This document shows positions 26,752-35,685 of a stretch of DNA of 64,000 nt, in pieces (position 1 is the stretch's first letter; each line of letters starts with the position of its first letter). The stretch comes from Gemmatimonadota bacterium. GTDB taxonomy: Bacteria > Gemmatimonadota > Gemmatimonadetes > Longimicrobiales > Gaopeijiaceae. The notes beneath the pieces are model-generated. The model saw nothing but the letters and a program-made list of their open reading frames with translations. It searched no databases and was not told the origin of the DNA. The stretch lies in assembly GCA_029262115.1 (NCBI GenBank), contig JAJCZZ010000026.1, positions 37,510 through 101,509 on the forward strand, given 5' to 3'. Made by a program: the position numbers and the translations under genes.

Positions 26752-27302
26752 TTGCGCTTGCGGGTCAGCTACTGTGCTCGCGCAGGAGAATTCCTCCAGC
26801 TCATCGGCTCCTACCGCGACCTGATCCGCGAGTTCGGGGAAGCGGCCGAGGAACTCTATCCGTTTCCCTCAGCTTCTCACGTGACGACGGTCCGGCGCTC
26901 GTCGAGAGCCTGGCACGCGAGGGGCGCGCGGAAGAACTCCCCGACGGCTTCGTCGCTCATTCGACCTACTGGCTGGTGCACGGCGAAACCAAGGTCGTCG
27001 GAGTCTCGAATCTGCGCCACGAACTCACTCCCTTCCTTCGCCACGAAGGAGGCCATATCGGATACGGCGTGAGGCCGAGTGCTGGAGGGAAGGGTTACGG
27101 TACCGAGATCCTCCGCCAAACCCTCTCTCGGGCAGCAGAGTTCGGGCTCGTGCAAGTTCTCATCGCCTGCGATGCAGAGAACGAACGGTCGATCAAGACG
27201 ATCGTCCGCAACGGTGGCAGGCTCGAGGCGGACAATGTCGCTGCGAGCGACGGCTGTATCACGCATCGCCACTGGATCTACTTCGATCCCGAACGAGCCT
27301 GA
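26752..27302 (+). pseudogene. GNAT N-acetyltransferase, frameshifted
   Basis: The N-terminal part (FLQLIGSYRDLIREFGEAAEEL) lies in one frame. The rest continues in another: SLSFSRDDGPALVESLA, ELPDGFVAHSTYWLVHGETK, HIGYGVRPSAGGKGYGTEIL and DAENERSIKTIVRNGG. The acetyl-CoA-binding segment GVRPSAGGKGYG is intact. The shift is at TTTCCCTC near 26866; one missing C would restore a single frame. No methionine-initiated full-length frame exists, so as written the gene is broken. It could be a real mutation or a homopolymer error. Relatives acetylate small amines or antibiotics; the substrate is unknown. Confidence 0.65.
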
Positions 27303-27361
27303 CCAGGGCTGACCGCTCGAAAGCTGCCGTCTCGTAGGCAGAGGGCTGGAAGCGGTCGAAC

Positions 27362-27456
27362 AAGGGTTCCGAACTGCGGATCGGGCGGCGGGTGGCTCTT
27401 CCGACCGAAGTTGGCCCCGAGCGCCGGCTCCGCCGAGCCGTGACGGTGGACGGAGG
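27362..27456 (+). repeat. AAGGGTTCCGA repeat, copy 3
   Basis: A copy of about 95 bases, similar to copy 2 over its length. It contains the perfect hairpin CGGCTC-CGCC-GAGCCG near 27424-27440. It lies after the GNAT gene and about 60 bases before the rpsA promoter, and it marks the right border of the accessory island. Confidence 0.7.
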
Positions 27457-27517
27457 GCTAGGGTGAGCGTGTGTCCTGCGGGTGGCCCGATGCAGTCTCG
27501 GGCGCCGGCCACCCCGG

Positions 27518-27546
27518 TTGACGCCCCAGACCACCCAGTCTAGCTT
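27518..27546 (+). promoter_or_regulatory. Probable rpsA promoter
   Basis: TTGACG (27518-27523) and TAGCTT (27541-27546) are separated by 17 bases, followed by a T-run. The leader to the rpsA ATG is about 145 bases; apart from this promoter I see no gene between 27457 and 27698. A long S1 leader is common because S1 autoregulates its own translation, but no specific leader structure was identified. Confidence 0.5.
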
Positions 27547-27698
27547 TTTTGGCTTCACCTTCGCCGACCGGTTCGCGCAGCAGGGACTCCCGTCCCGCCC
27601 CGTGAATCGGTCTTATCCAACCCGATCCCGGGATTCGCGCCCACCCATGGGTGCCCCGGCTGCCAGCGCCCGCGCTTCCGCGTGGACGTCGAGACCCC

Positions 27699-29984
27699 AT
27701 GACCGAAAAGACGAATCCCGACGCCGAGTCCGAAGGGACGACGGCCGAGGCGGACACCCCCGAAGCCTCCGCCTCCGCTCCCGAGACCGCCGCCTCCGAC
27801 GCGACCGAGTCCGAGGTAGCCGCCTCCGACGAGACCGAATCCGGGGTCGACGCCGCCGATGTGGCCGCTTCCGATACCGCCGTCAGCGATGATACCGGTG
27901 CGGACGATGACGATGAAGACGACGAGGACGACGACGAGGCCAACATCGGCATCGACGCCCTGACCGGTGAAGTCATCGAGCTCGGCGACGACGACGAGGA
28001 TGACGACGACGACGATTCGCCGGTCAACCTGTCGACGAATCTGGGCATTTCGCCGGAGCTGATCAGCGATCCGTACGGCGAGGAGCCGCTATCGACGTCC
28101 CGTGAGGACTTCGAGAAGATGCTGGCCGACTTCGAGTCGGACTTCCAGAGCATCCGCGAGGGCGAAATCGTCATCGCGAAGGTTCTGCGGGTCACTGAAG
28201 CCGCCGTCATCCTGGAGTTCGGCTTCAAATCCGAAGGCGCCGTCAACCTCGACGAGTTCAAGGACGTCCCGGTCGAGGGTGAAGAGGTCGAGGTTCTCCT
28301 GGAGAGCCTGGAAGACGACGACGGAATCGTTGTCCTGTCCAAAAAGAAGGCCGACTTCCTCCGCGTCTGGGAGAAGATCAAGGAGGCCCACGAGGCCGAC
28401 CGCCCGGTCAAGGGCACGCTCGTCCGCAAGATCAAGGGCGGCGTGACCGTCGATCTCATGGGGGTCGACGCTTTCCTGCCGGGGTCGCAGATCGCGCTGC
28501 GCCGGGTTCCGAACATCGAGGACCTCATCGGCGAGGTATACCGCTTCAAGATCATCAAGCTCAACAAGCGCCGCCGGAACATCGTGGTGTCACGCCGCGT
28601 GATCCTCGAGGCCGAGCGCGAGAAGAAGCGCGAGACGCTGGTCAAGGAGCTCCTGGTCGGGCAGGTCCGCGAGGGCATCGTCAAGAACATCACGGACTTC
28701 GGTGCCTTCATCGACCTGGGCGGTCTCGACGGACTGCTCCACATCACCGACATGTCGTGGGGCCGGGTGGGTCACCCCTCCGAGGTGGTCGACATTGCGG
28801 TCGCGCTCGACGTGAAGGTCCTGGACATCGACTGGAACCGCGAGCGGATCTCGCTGGGGCTGAAGCAGCTCCTGCCGTACCCCTGGACGGACATCGACAA
28901 GAAGTACCCGGTCGGTGCGCGGGTCCGCGGGAAGGTCGTCTCGATCACGAACTACGGCGCCTTCGTGGAGCTGGAGAAGGGCGTCGAGGGTCTGGTCCAC
29001 ATCTCCGAGATGAGTTGGACGCGCAACGTCCGGCACCCCTCGAAGGTCGTGGCCATCGGCGAGGAGATCGAAGCCGTGGTCCTGAAGGTGGATCCGGACG
29101 ACGAGAAGATCTCGCTGGGCATGAAGCAGATCGAGGAGGATCCGTGGCTGGCCCTGCCGGTGAAGTACCCGACCGGCACCAAGCTGGAGGGTGTGGTTCG
29201 CAACCTCACGTCCTTCGGTGCGTTCGTGGAGATCGAGCCCGGCATCGACGGTCTGGTCCACGTGTCCGACATGAGCTGGACGAAGCGTGTCGAGCATCCG
29301 TCCGAGGTCGTTCAGAAGGGCCAGGAGTTGGATGTCATGGTCCTCGACGTCGACGCCGAGAACAAGCGGATCTCCCTGGGCATCAAGCAGTTGATTGACG
29401 ATCCGTGGCCCACGATCTCCGATCGCTTGGCCCCGGGGGTCGAGCAGGACGGGACGGTCGTGCGGGTCCAGGACAAGGGTTTCGTGGTCGACCTCGGCGA
29501 CGACGTGGAAGGCTTCGTACCCTCCTCCCACGCCGGGATCAACGATCCGGACCTGCTGGAGGAGTACTACGGCGAGGGTGACACCACCCCGCTGCGGGTC
29601 ATCGAGTCGGACGCCGCCAACCGGCGCATCGTGCTGGAGGTGACCGAGTCGCCTGAGCGGAAGTCACAGGAAGAGATTGACGCGCTGCGGCTCGCCCGTG
29701 AGGGAGCGAACGACGTCGACGAGGGCGACGACGACGATTCGGACGACGACGCCAAGCCGCGCCGTCCGGCGGTTGCCGAGAAAGTCGAGGCCGAGACGGA
29801 AGAGAGTGCCGACGCGGAAGATGACGCGGAAGAGGCGTCGGACAATGACGGTGCGACAGCGGAGGCTGACGACGCCACCGATGACGCGGAAGAGGCGTCG
29901 GATGATGACGGTGCGACTGAGGAGGCCGCGGGTGAGGCCGACGAATCCGACGCGGAGGCAGAGGCCGCGACGAAGGAAAGCTGA
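27699..29984 (+). CDS. rpsA: 30S ribosomal protein S1
   Basis: The product has 761 residues with six S1 RNA-binding domains, beginning near residues 154, 233, 320, 404, 491 and 579. Examples are VREGIVKNITDFGAFIDL, VRGKVVSITNYGAFVEL and LEGVVRNLTSFGAFVEI. S1 binds mRNA at the small subunit and helps initiate translation of structured messages. I chose the ATG at 27699 (MTEKTNPD); an upstream in-frame start would add Arg/Pro-rich sequence. Both tails are strikingly acidic: about 130 residues at the N-terminus with runs of Asp/Glu, and about 100 at the C-terminus. The C-terminal tail holds a 60-base tandem duplication (units starting 29820 and 29880, DDAEEASDxDGAT). Confidence 0.95.
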   Translation: MTEKTNPDAESEGTTAEADTPEASASAPETAASDATESEVAASDETESGVDAADVAASDTAVSDDTGADDDDEDDEDDDEANIGIDALTGEVIELGDDDEDDDDDDSPVNLSTNLGISPELISDPYGEEPLSTSREDFEKMLADFESDFQSIREGEIVIAKVLRVTEAAVILEFGFKSEGAVNLDEFKDVPVEGEEVEVLLESLEDDDGIVVLSKKKADFLRVWEKIKEAHEADRPVKGTLVRKIKGGVTVDLMGVDAFLPGSQIALRRVPNIEDLIGEVYRFKIIKLNKRRRNIVVSRRVILEAEREKKRETLVKELLVGQVREGIVKNITDFGAFIDLGGLDGLLHITDMSWGRVGHPSEVVDIAVALDVKVLDIDWNRERISLGLKQLLPYPWTDIDKKYPVGARVRGKVVSITNYGAFVELEKGVEGLVHISEMSWTRNVRHPSKVVAIGEEIEAVVLKVDPDDEKISLGMKQIEEDPWLALPVKYPTGTKLEGVVRNLTSFGAFVEIEPGIDGLVHVSDMSWTKRVEHPSEVVQKGQELDVMVLDVDAENKRISLGIKQLIDDPWPTISDRLAPGVEQDGTVVRVQDKGFVVDLGDDVEGFVPSSHAGINDPDLLEEYYGEGDTTPLRVIESDAANRRIVLEVTESPERKSQEEIDALRLAREGANDVDEGDDDDSDDDAKPRRPAVAEKVEAETEESADAEDDAEEASDNDGATAEADDATDDAEEASDDDGATEEAAGEADESDAEAEAATKES

Positions 29985-30020
29985 CTTCCCCATGCGTGAC
30001 AATCGCATGAGGATGCCGGT

Positions 30021-31898
30021 ATGAGGGTGCAGGACGGAACCGCCCGGGCGCACTGTGCGCCCGGGCGGCTTCGTTTGTACCTGAGCGTGGGCCTCCTCGC
30101 CACGATAGGGGGGTGCGCCGGAGGTGGCAGCAGCGTGGAGCCGGCCGGGCCGCCTGCGTTGCCCGACCCGGTGGTGATGCGCGGTCGCGTGTCAGCCGGT
30201 GAGGACGCACAGGCGGCGGCGCTCTTCCGGGCCGCCCGCGAGGCCTATGGAGAGGGGCGGTTTCCGGAGGCCACCGAGCTGGCACGGGCGGCGGTCGATC
30301 GATTCCCCTCGGCCGGTGTGTCCGGTCGCGCGCTCCGCCTCCAGGCTGAGGCTGCCCTCGCGGCGGAGATGTGGCCCGATGCGGCGGCGGCCGCGGCCCG
30401 GTATGCGGCTCTACTCGCTCCGGACGATCCGCGCCGACCGGACGTGATGTTGGTGAAGGCGCAGGCCCATTTGGGAGCGGGCGAGGCCGCGCGTGCGCTC
30501 GCTCTCACGCTGTCGCTGCCCGCCGACGCGGATGCAGAGCTTCTCCGTGGCGGCAGAGACATAGCACGCGCCGCGGCGGCGGCGTTGCCGGCGGGGACGC
30601 TGGTGTCGCTTCTCGAACGGGCGACTCCCGGAAACCCGGCGGTCCCGGTCGTCCAGGCGCGGCTGGCCCAGCGCCTCCGCGAGGCGTTCGAGGACGACGA
30701 CGCTCGGGCGGCCGCAGAAGCGGCGCTGGAGGCCGGAGCGGTGGGGCCGGATGCGGAAATGGCGCGCACCGTCCTGGACGCGCCCCCACTTCCCCGAGCC
30801 CGATCGGTCCGGATCGCCGCCGTGCTCCCGCTCAGCGGCTCGCCCGCACTTCGAAGCTTCGCACGCCAGATCGCGGAAGGAATCGAAGTGGCGGCGGCCA
30901 CGGCCGGAGAAGACCTGCTGGTCGAGGTGCGATCGGTCGATAACCAGGGCGATACCGAGGAGACCGTCCGGGCGGTGCGGGCGCTGATGGACGGTTCCGT
31001 CCTGGGTGCTGTCGGTTTTCTCGAAGATGTGGCTCTGGAGGCCGGGGGCCAGGCGCGAAGCGGGCCACTGGCGCTGATTTCTCCGAGCGCCCGGTCGGAA
31101 CGGGCCGCGGGAGAGGGCGCGTACTCGCTGGCTGGCGCCGACCCCGCCGGAGCCCGCGCGATCGCGGGCTATGCGGCCACGCGCGGCTACACGAGGGCGG
31201 CCATCCTCCACACCACGACCCCCGGCTCGAGCGAGGAGGCCGACGCGTTCGCGGAGGCTCTCCGGGACGGGGGCATCCCGCTGGTGGGGCGCTTCACGTA
31301 TGCTGCGGGCACTACCTTCTTCCAGGATCAGATTCGAGCGGCCCGCGAGGCGCTCCGACTCGGTGACGCCGGAGCGTTGCCCGCGTCCTCCCGCATTGGT
31401 GACACCATCCAGGCCGCCGAACTGCCCCCCGTGGCCCTGTTCGTGCCCATCCCGGCGGAGGATGTGGAGTTCGTGGCCCCGCAGCTCACCTTCTTTGGGC
31501 TGGACACGCTCGCCATCGAGGTGCTGGGCACGTCGGGGTGGACCGAAACGGAAGTCCTGAACACGGTGGATTCCCGGCACACGAACGGCGTGGTCGCGAC
31601 CGCGCCTTGGGGTGCCGGCGTCGGAAGCCCCGGCTTTCGGGCCTTCCGCAGTGCGTACGAGGCGCACTTCCGACGGAGCCTCGTCAGCACCGTGCCCGCA
31701 CTCGGGTACGATGCCGTACTCGTTCTCCTCCAGGCGATTCGCTCCGGCGCCGACACGCCCGCCCGAGTCGTCCGCGCCCTCGAGCGGATCGAAGCGGTGC
31801 AGGGCGCGACCGGGGTCTTCTCGGTCGAAGGCAGCCGGATCGTGCGCCGGCCCGAAGTCGTTCGCATACTCGGCAGAACGACCGTCCCGATTCGTTGA
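30021..31898 (+). CDS. Periplasmic-binding-fold lipoprotein (LpoA/LivK-like)
   Basis: The product has 625 residues from ATG 30021. It has a lipoprotein signal (LYLSVGLLATIGGC, Cys at about residue 32). An Ala-rich helical region with TPR-like repeats follows (about residues 60-240), then a type I periplasmic-binding fold (RIAAVLPLSGSPALRSFARQ, GAVGFLEDVALEAGG, VPALGYDAVLVLLQAI). This order matches penicillin-binding-protein activators such as LpoA and substrate-binding proteins of the branched-chain amino acid type. No transporter genes are adjacent, which favours an envelope role over uptake. The start is uncertain because the rpsA terminator hairpin lies within the first codons; a TTG at 30075 just after it would still leave a signal peptide. 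Confidence 0.75.
   Translation: MRVQDGTARAHCAPGRLRLYLSVGLLATIGGCAGGGSSVEPAGPPALPDPVVMRGRVSAGEDAQAAALFRAAREAYGEGRFPEATELARAAVDRFPSAGVSGRALRLQAEAALAAEMWPDAAAAAARYAALLAPDDPRRPDVMLVKAQAHLGAGEAARALALTLSLPADADAELLRGGRDIARAAAAALPAGTLVSLLERATPGNPAVPVVQARLAQRLREAFEDDDARAAAEAALEAGAVGPDAEMARTVLDAPPLPRARSVRIAAVLPLSGSPALRSFARQIAEGIEVAAATAGEDLLVEVRSVDNQGDTEETVRAVRALMDGSVLGAVGFLEDVALEAGGQARSGPLALISPSARSERAAGEGAYSLAGADPAGARAIAGYAATRGYTRAAILHTTTPGSSEEADAFAEALRDGGIPLVGRFTYAAGTTFFQDQIRAAREALRLGDAGALPASSRIGDTIQAAELPPVALFVPIPAEDVEFVAPQLTFFGLDTLAIEVLGTSGWTETEVLNTVDSRHTNGVVATAPWGAGVGSPGFRAFRSAYEAHFRRSLVSTVPALGYDAVLVLLQAIRSGADTPARVVRALERIEAVQGATGVFSVEGSRIVRRPEVVRILGRTTVPIR
30040..30078 (+). terminator. rpsA: Rho-independent terminator after rpsA
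   Basis: The two arms CCGCCCGGGCGCAC (30040-30053) and GTGCGCCCGGGCGG (30055-30068) are perfectly complementary around one central T, and CTTCGTTTGT follows. This is the strongest hairpin I saw in the window. It lies inside the 5' end of the next gene if that gene starts at 30021. Confidence 0.65.
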
Positions 31899-31937
31899 CG
31901 GTCGGATCTCCCTCCAGCCACATCCCCCGGGACCCGC

Positions 31938-33488
31938 ATGTCGATACACGAGAAGCTCAAACGACTGGAAGAACTCCGAGCCGAATCGGAGCAGGGAGGC
32001 GGAGCCAAGCGGGTCGCCGCCCAGCACGAGCGCGGGAAGCTGTCCGCCCGGGAGCGGCTCGACCTCCTCCTCGACGACGGCTCGTTCGTGGAGCTCGACC
32101 GCTTCGTCACCCATCGCTCGACCGACTTCGGGCTGGCGGACAAGCAGTTCCTCGGCGACGGGGTCGTGACGGGGTACGGGACCGTCCACGGGCGGCTGGT
32201 CTACGTGTTCAGTCAGGACTTCACGGTGTTCGGGGGATCGCTGTCCGAGACCCATGCCGAGAAGATCGTGAAGCTTCAGGATATGGCCCTGAAGAACGGA
32301 GCCCCGCTCATCGGGCTGAACGACTCGGGTGGGGCACGCATCCAGGAAGGCGTGGTCAGCCTGGGCGGGTACGCCGACATCTTCCTACGCAACACCATGG
32401 CCAGTGGGGTCGTGCCGCAGATCAGCGTCATCCTCGGTCCGTGTGCCGGTGGGGCGGTCTACTCACCCGCCATCACCGACTTCATCTACATGGTGCGTGG
32501 GACCAGCTATATGTTCGTGACGGGCCCGAACGTGGTGAAGACCGTGACGCACGAAGATATCGACATGGAAGGGCTGGGCGGGGCGGATGTCCACGCCTCG
32601 AAGTCCGGAGTCGCGCATTTCGCCATCGACTCCGAGCCCGAGTGCCTCGCGTCGGTGCGGGACCTCTTCCACTACATCCCGCAGAACAACACGGAGCTTC
32701 CACCGTCGCGAGAGGGCGCGGATCCGCACGACCGCCGGGACGAGAAGCTGCTCGAGATCGTGCCGGACAACGCGAACCAACCGTACGACATGCGCGACGT
32801 CATCCACACGGTCGTGGACGACGGCACCTTCTACGAGGTGCACGAGCGTTTCGCGGGCAACCTGCTCGTCGGCTTCGCGCACCTCGGGGGCCAGCCGGTG
32901 GGGATCGTCGCCAACCAGCCCGCCGTCCTCGCGGGCGTGCTGGATATCGACGCCTCGGATAAGGGCGCGCGTTTCGTGCGCTTCTGCGATGCGTTCAACA
33001 TCCCGCTCGTCGTGCTCGAGGACGTGCCGGGCTTCCTACCGGGGGTGAGCCAGGAACACGGCGGCATCATCCGGCACGGCGCGAAGCTCCTGTACGCGTT
33101 CAGCGAGGCGACGGTCCCGAAGGTGACGGTCATCACCCGCAAGGCGTACGGCGGTGCCTACGACGTCATGAACTCCAAACATATCCGAGGCGACCTCAAC
33201 TTCGCCTGGCCCCAGGCGGAGATCGCCGTCATGGGCCCGAAGGGCGCCGTTGAGGTGCTCTACCGCAAGGAGATCGCCGAGGCCGACGACCCCAAGGCGG
33301 CCGCCGAGGCCCGGATCGAGGAATACCGGGAGATGTTCGCCCACCCCTACATCGCGGCCGCGCGCGGCTTCATCGACGACGTGATCGATCCGAGGGACAC
33401 GCGCGCCCGGCTGATCAACGGACTCGATATGTTGCGGAACAAGCGGGATCAGAACCCGGCACGGAAGCACGGGAATATTCCGCTGTAG
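31938..33488 (+). CDS. pccB: Acyl-CoA (propionyl-CoA) carboxylase beta subunit
   Basis: The product has 516 residues, the usual length for PccB/MmdA carboxyltransferases. Conserved elements include [101 protein letters not shown] and [15 protein letters not shown]. It transfers carboxyl from biotin to an acyl-CoA, most likely making methylmalonyl-CoA. The biotin-carboxylase/carrier subunit is not in the window. Acetyl-CoA or a broader substrate range, or a decarboxylase role, cannot be excluded from this subunit alone. Confidence 0.92.
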   Translation: MSIHEKLKRLEELRAESEQGGGAKRVAAQHERGKLSARERLDLLLDDGSFVELDRFVTHRSTDFGLADKQFLGDGVVTGYGTVHGRLVYVFSQDFTVFGGSLSETHAEKIVKLQDMALKNGAPLIGLNDSGGARIQEGVVSLGGYADIFLRNTMASGVVPQISVILGPCAGGAVYSPAITDFIYMVRGTSYMFVTGPNVVKTVTHEDIDMEGLGGADVHASKSGVAHFAIDSEPECLASVRDLFHYIPQNNTELPPSREGADPHDRRDEKLLEIVPDNANQPYDMRDVIHTVVDDGTFYEVHERFAGNLLVGFAHLGGQPVGIVANQPAVLAGVLDIDASDKGARFVRFCDAFNIPLVVLEDVPGFLPGVSQEHGGIIRHGAKLLYAFSEATVPKVTVITRKAYGGAYDVMNSKHIRGDLNFAWPQAEIAVMGPKGAVEVLYRKEIAEADDPKAAAEARIEEYREMFAHPYIAAARGFIDDVIDPRDTRARLINGLDMLRNKRDQNPARKHGNIPL

Positions 33489-33516
33489 GGGGTGGGTAGC
33501 AGCACCCAGCCTCTAC
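33485..33516 (+). terminator. Possible terminator after pccB
   Basis: A stem of GTAG...TGGGT pairs with ACCCA...CTAC around an AGCAGC loop, directly at the pccB stop. It lacks a clear T-run, so it is only a candidate. Confidence 0.35.
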
Positions 33517-33645
33517 CTGAGTCACCCTCGGTCCTGAACGACCTCGGCAATCTCATGGTTCGAAAGCTGGTGGGAGACCATCATGGCCGGGACACCGATC
33601 TGGCCTGCCGGTGCGAGGTTTCCGCTGCCTGCCGTCGAGCGGAAG

Positions 33646-34092
33646 CTACGTCAGCACTCCCCGATCGTGCATTGCCCGGGCGTAGAGCCACAGGCCGAGC
33701 GCGACGAGGAAGATCAGCAGCACGAACACGGGCCCTGTCCCCCCCGACGCGTACAGCCCCTGCGAGGCGACGAAGTTGTGGATGCCGGTTGCCGCCATGG
33801 CGAGAAGAGAAACCGCGAGGACCGGCACGGCGAAGCGTCTCCTCGACAGAATGAGAACGGCTCCCAGGACGCCTCCCCACACAGCGAGAGCCCAGAACAC
33901 TTCGAGCCACAACGGCAATCCGTAGAGCAGCTCCAGTTGCTCCGGAGTGAGGCGGCCCGCCTGCGACCCATTTCTTGTCTGCGTCATGAAGAAATCAAAG
34001 GCACCCACAGAATTCCAGAGGAGACCCAGGCTCCCGACGAGCCAAAGGTGCCACGGGGCCCGGAGCGCGGTTGGGGCAGCGTCCCCCTTCAT
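33646..34092 (-). CDS. Small four-helix membrane protein, unknown function
   Basis: The product has 148 residues. The start is fixed by an excellent ribosome-binding site (AAGGAG, 6 bases before the ATG at 34092); longer in-frame sequence upstream is not coding-like. Four hydrophobic segments are visible: WHLWLVGSLGLLWNSVGAFD, then LWLEVFWALAVWGGVLGAVL, FAVPVLAVSLLAMAATGI and VFVLLIFLVALGLWLYA. A conserved-looking FDFFMTQT precedes a loop with LTPEQLELL. This resembles small membrane proteins of unknown function seen in many bacteria. It stands alone between pccB and the propeller gene. Confidence 0.75.
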   Translation of the reverse strand: MKGDAAPTALRAPWHLWLVGSLGLLWNSVGAFDFFMTQTRNGSQAGRLTPEQLELLYGLPLWLEVFWALAVWGGVLGAVLILSRRRFAVPVLAVSLLAMAATGIHNFVASQGLYASGGTGPVFVLLIFLVALGLWLYARAMHDRGVLT

Positions 34093-34375
34093 CGTTTCTC
34101 CTTGAATTTCAATTGGGTCGATGCCTTGTGGGCGTCGTGCCGACGAAGGAGTATGGGGTCCAGCCGATAGGTTCGCACGGTCTTTGCACGCTGTGGCGCC
34201 CTGGACCGTCTGACCGGGCAGTAAACGGCACCACTGACGCAGTGAACTCGTGCGGCACCTCCTTGCTTGCACCCCGCACCGGGCATTCGCATCGTCATCG
34301 GGAACCATGGTTTCACCGCATCCGGCGCGTCCCACGGGATGCGCGCCGAGATAAACGCGTAGGGGAGGGCAGCCT

Positions 34376-35627
34376 ATGAGCTTGAAGCGAACACACGGTC
34401 CGGCGCGATCCGTCGCGGTCCTCCTGGCCGTTTCCGCCTGCGCGGAAGCCCCTGCGCCCGAAGCCGTCAACCGCTACACACTGGGCGATACCGTGGTGGT
34501 CGAAAACCTCCTGCCCGTCGTGCCGGACACGCTGATTCCACGGGAGGTCGCGCGGTACGGCGCAGCGGACGGGGCGGTGGAGTATCTCATGGACGATATC
34601 TTCGCTCTTGCTGTAGATGTGAGCGGGTCCGTGTACGTGCACGACCGCGGAGGTGGCATCCGGCAGTTCAGGGCGGACGGTACGTTCGATCGTTGGGTCG
34701 CGTCGGAAGGGAAGGGACCCGCCGAGGTGGGGCATATCTCGGGAATGGAGGCGTCTCCGAACGGGCGTCTCGCTGTACTCGATCTTGGGAACCGCCGCGT
34801 TTCCGTGTTCAGAGAGGGGGTCGACGCATGGAGCACCCGTATGCCCGAGGGCCGTCCTCTTTACAAAGACGGCTCGATCGTCTTCGCCACCGACGGCTCG
34901 CTCTGGGTGGGGATGAACCCGGTGCTCCCAGGTAGCGGGAGCATCGGACACCCCCGACCGGTGTTCACCCGCGTCGTACCCTCGGGTCAGTTCGCCGACA
35001 CGCTCTTCACACCCGCGAGTCTCGCGCACCATTGCCTAACCGAGTCCTCCGCGACGTACTCCGCCGGCTTCTGGCAGGACACCCGCGAGCCGTTCGTGCC
35101 CATGGTGAAGTGGGCGCTCGCGCCGGATGGCGCGTTCATCGCCGGGTGTAACGCGACCTATCGCTATTACGTGTTCAGACCGGACGGGCTCAGTCATGCG
35201 CGTCGCGCGTGCTCGCCGTCCCATCGAAGTCACCGACGAGGAACGGGCCTTCCGCGCCGCGATGCCGGTGCCGAAGGCGGACAGGACTCTCCCCGCCTAT
35301 GTCAAGCTCTCCGCGCCAGCCGACGGACGCATCTGGGTCTGGCCGACGCAGCCGAACATCGAGGTCCCCTTGGAGCCCGAGGTCGCCGAGCGGTTCGGAG
35401 TCACGCATACCTGGGTCCTTCCATCCGACGGCGCCTTCGACGTCTTCAGCGCCGACGGTCGCTGGCTCGCGGTCGTGAAGCTCCCCGAGGGCGCTCGGTA
35501 CAGTGGTTTTCCCACCGAGCCCGGCGTCGTGATCCGCGGCGACACGATCTGGGCGGTCGAGCAGGACGAACTGGACGTCCAAACGGTGGTGCGGTACGAG
35601 GTACCCCGACTGCCTGCAGGCGCCTGA
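34376..35627 (+). pseudogene. 6-bladed beta-propeller lipoprotein, frameshifted
   Basis: A good AGGGGAGG ribosome-binding site precedes ATG 34376, and the lipobox is VSAC with Cys22. Blades follow in the first frame: VYVHDRGGGIRQFRADGTF, EGKGPAEVGHISGMEAS and RLAVLDLGNRRVSVFRE, up to YYVFRPDG near 35190. The rest, SVMRVARARRPIEVTDEE through VQTVVRYEVPRLPAG, is one base out of phase and ends at 35627. An extra G in GACGGG accounts for it exactly. It is the fourth member of this family in the window, and the third with a shift that one base would repair. Confidence 0.75.
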
Positions 35628-35685
35628 GAGACCTTCCGTCAGGGGTCGGCGAGGGCACCGTCCGTGTCGGTTCAAACCTCAGGCT

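Noticed and set aside
19421..27456. The repeats as integron attC sites
   Set aside because: Gene content fits cassettes, but I could not find the paired RYYYAAC and GTTRRRY core sites at the ends of the repeats, and no integrase is present.
29990..30010. CATGCG...CGCATG inverted repeat after rpsA as the terminator
   Set aside because: The stem is only six bases and no T-run follows; the much stronger hairpin at 30040 is preferred.
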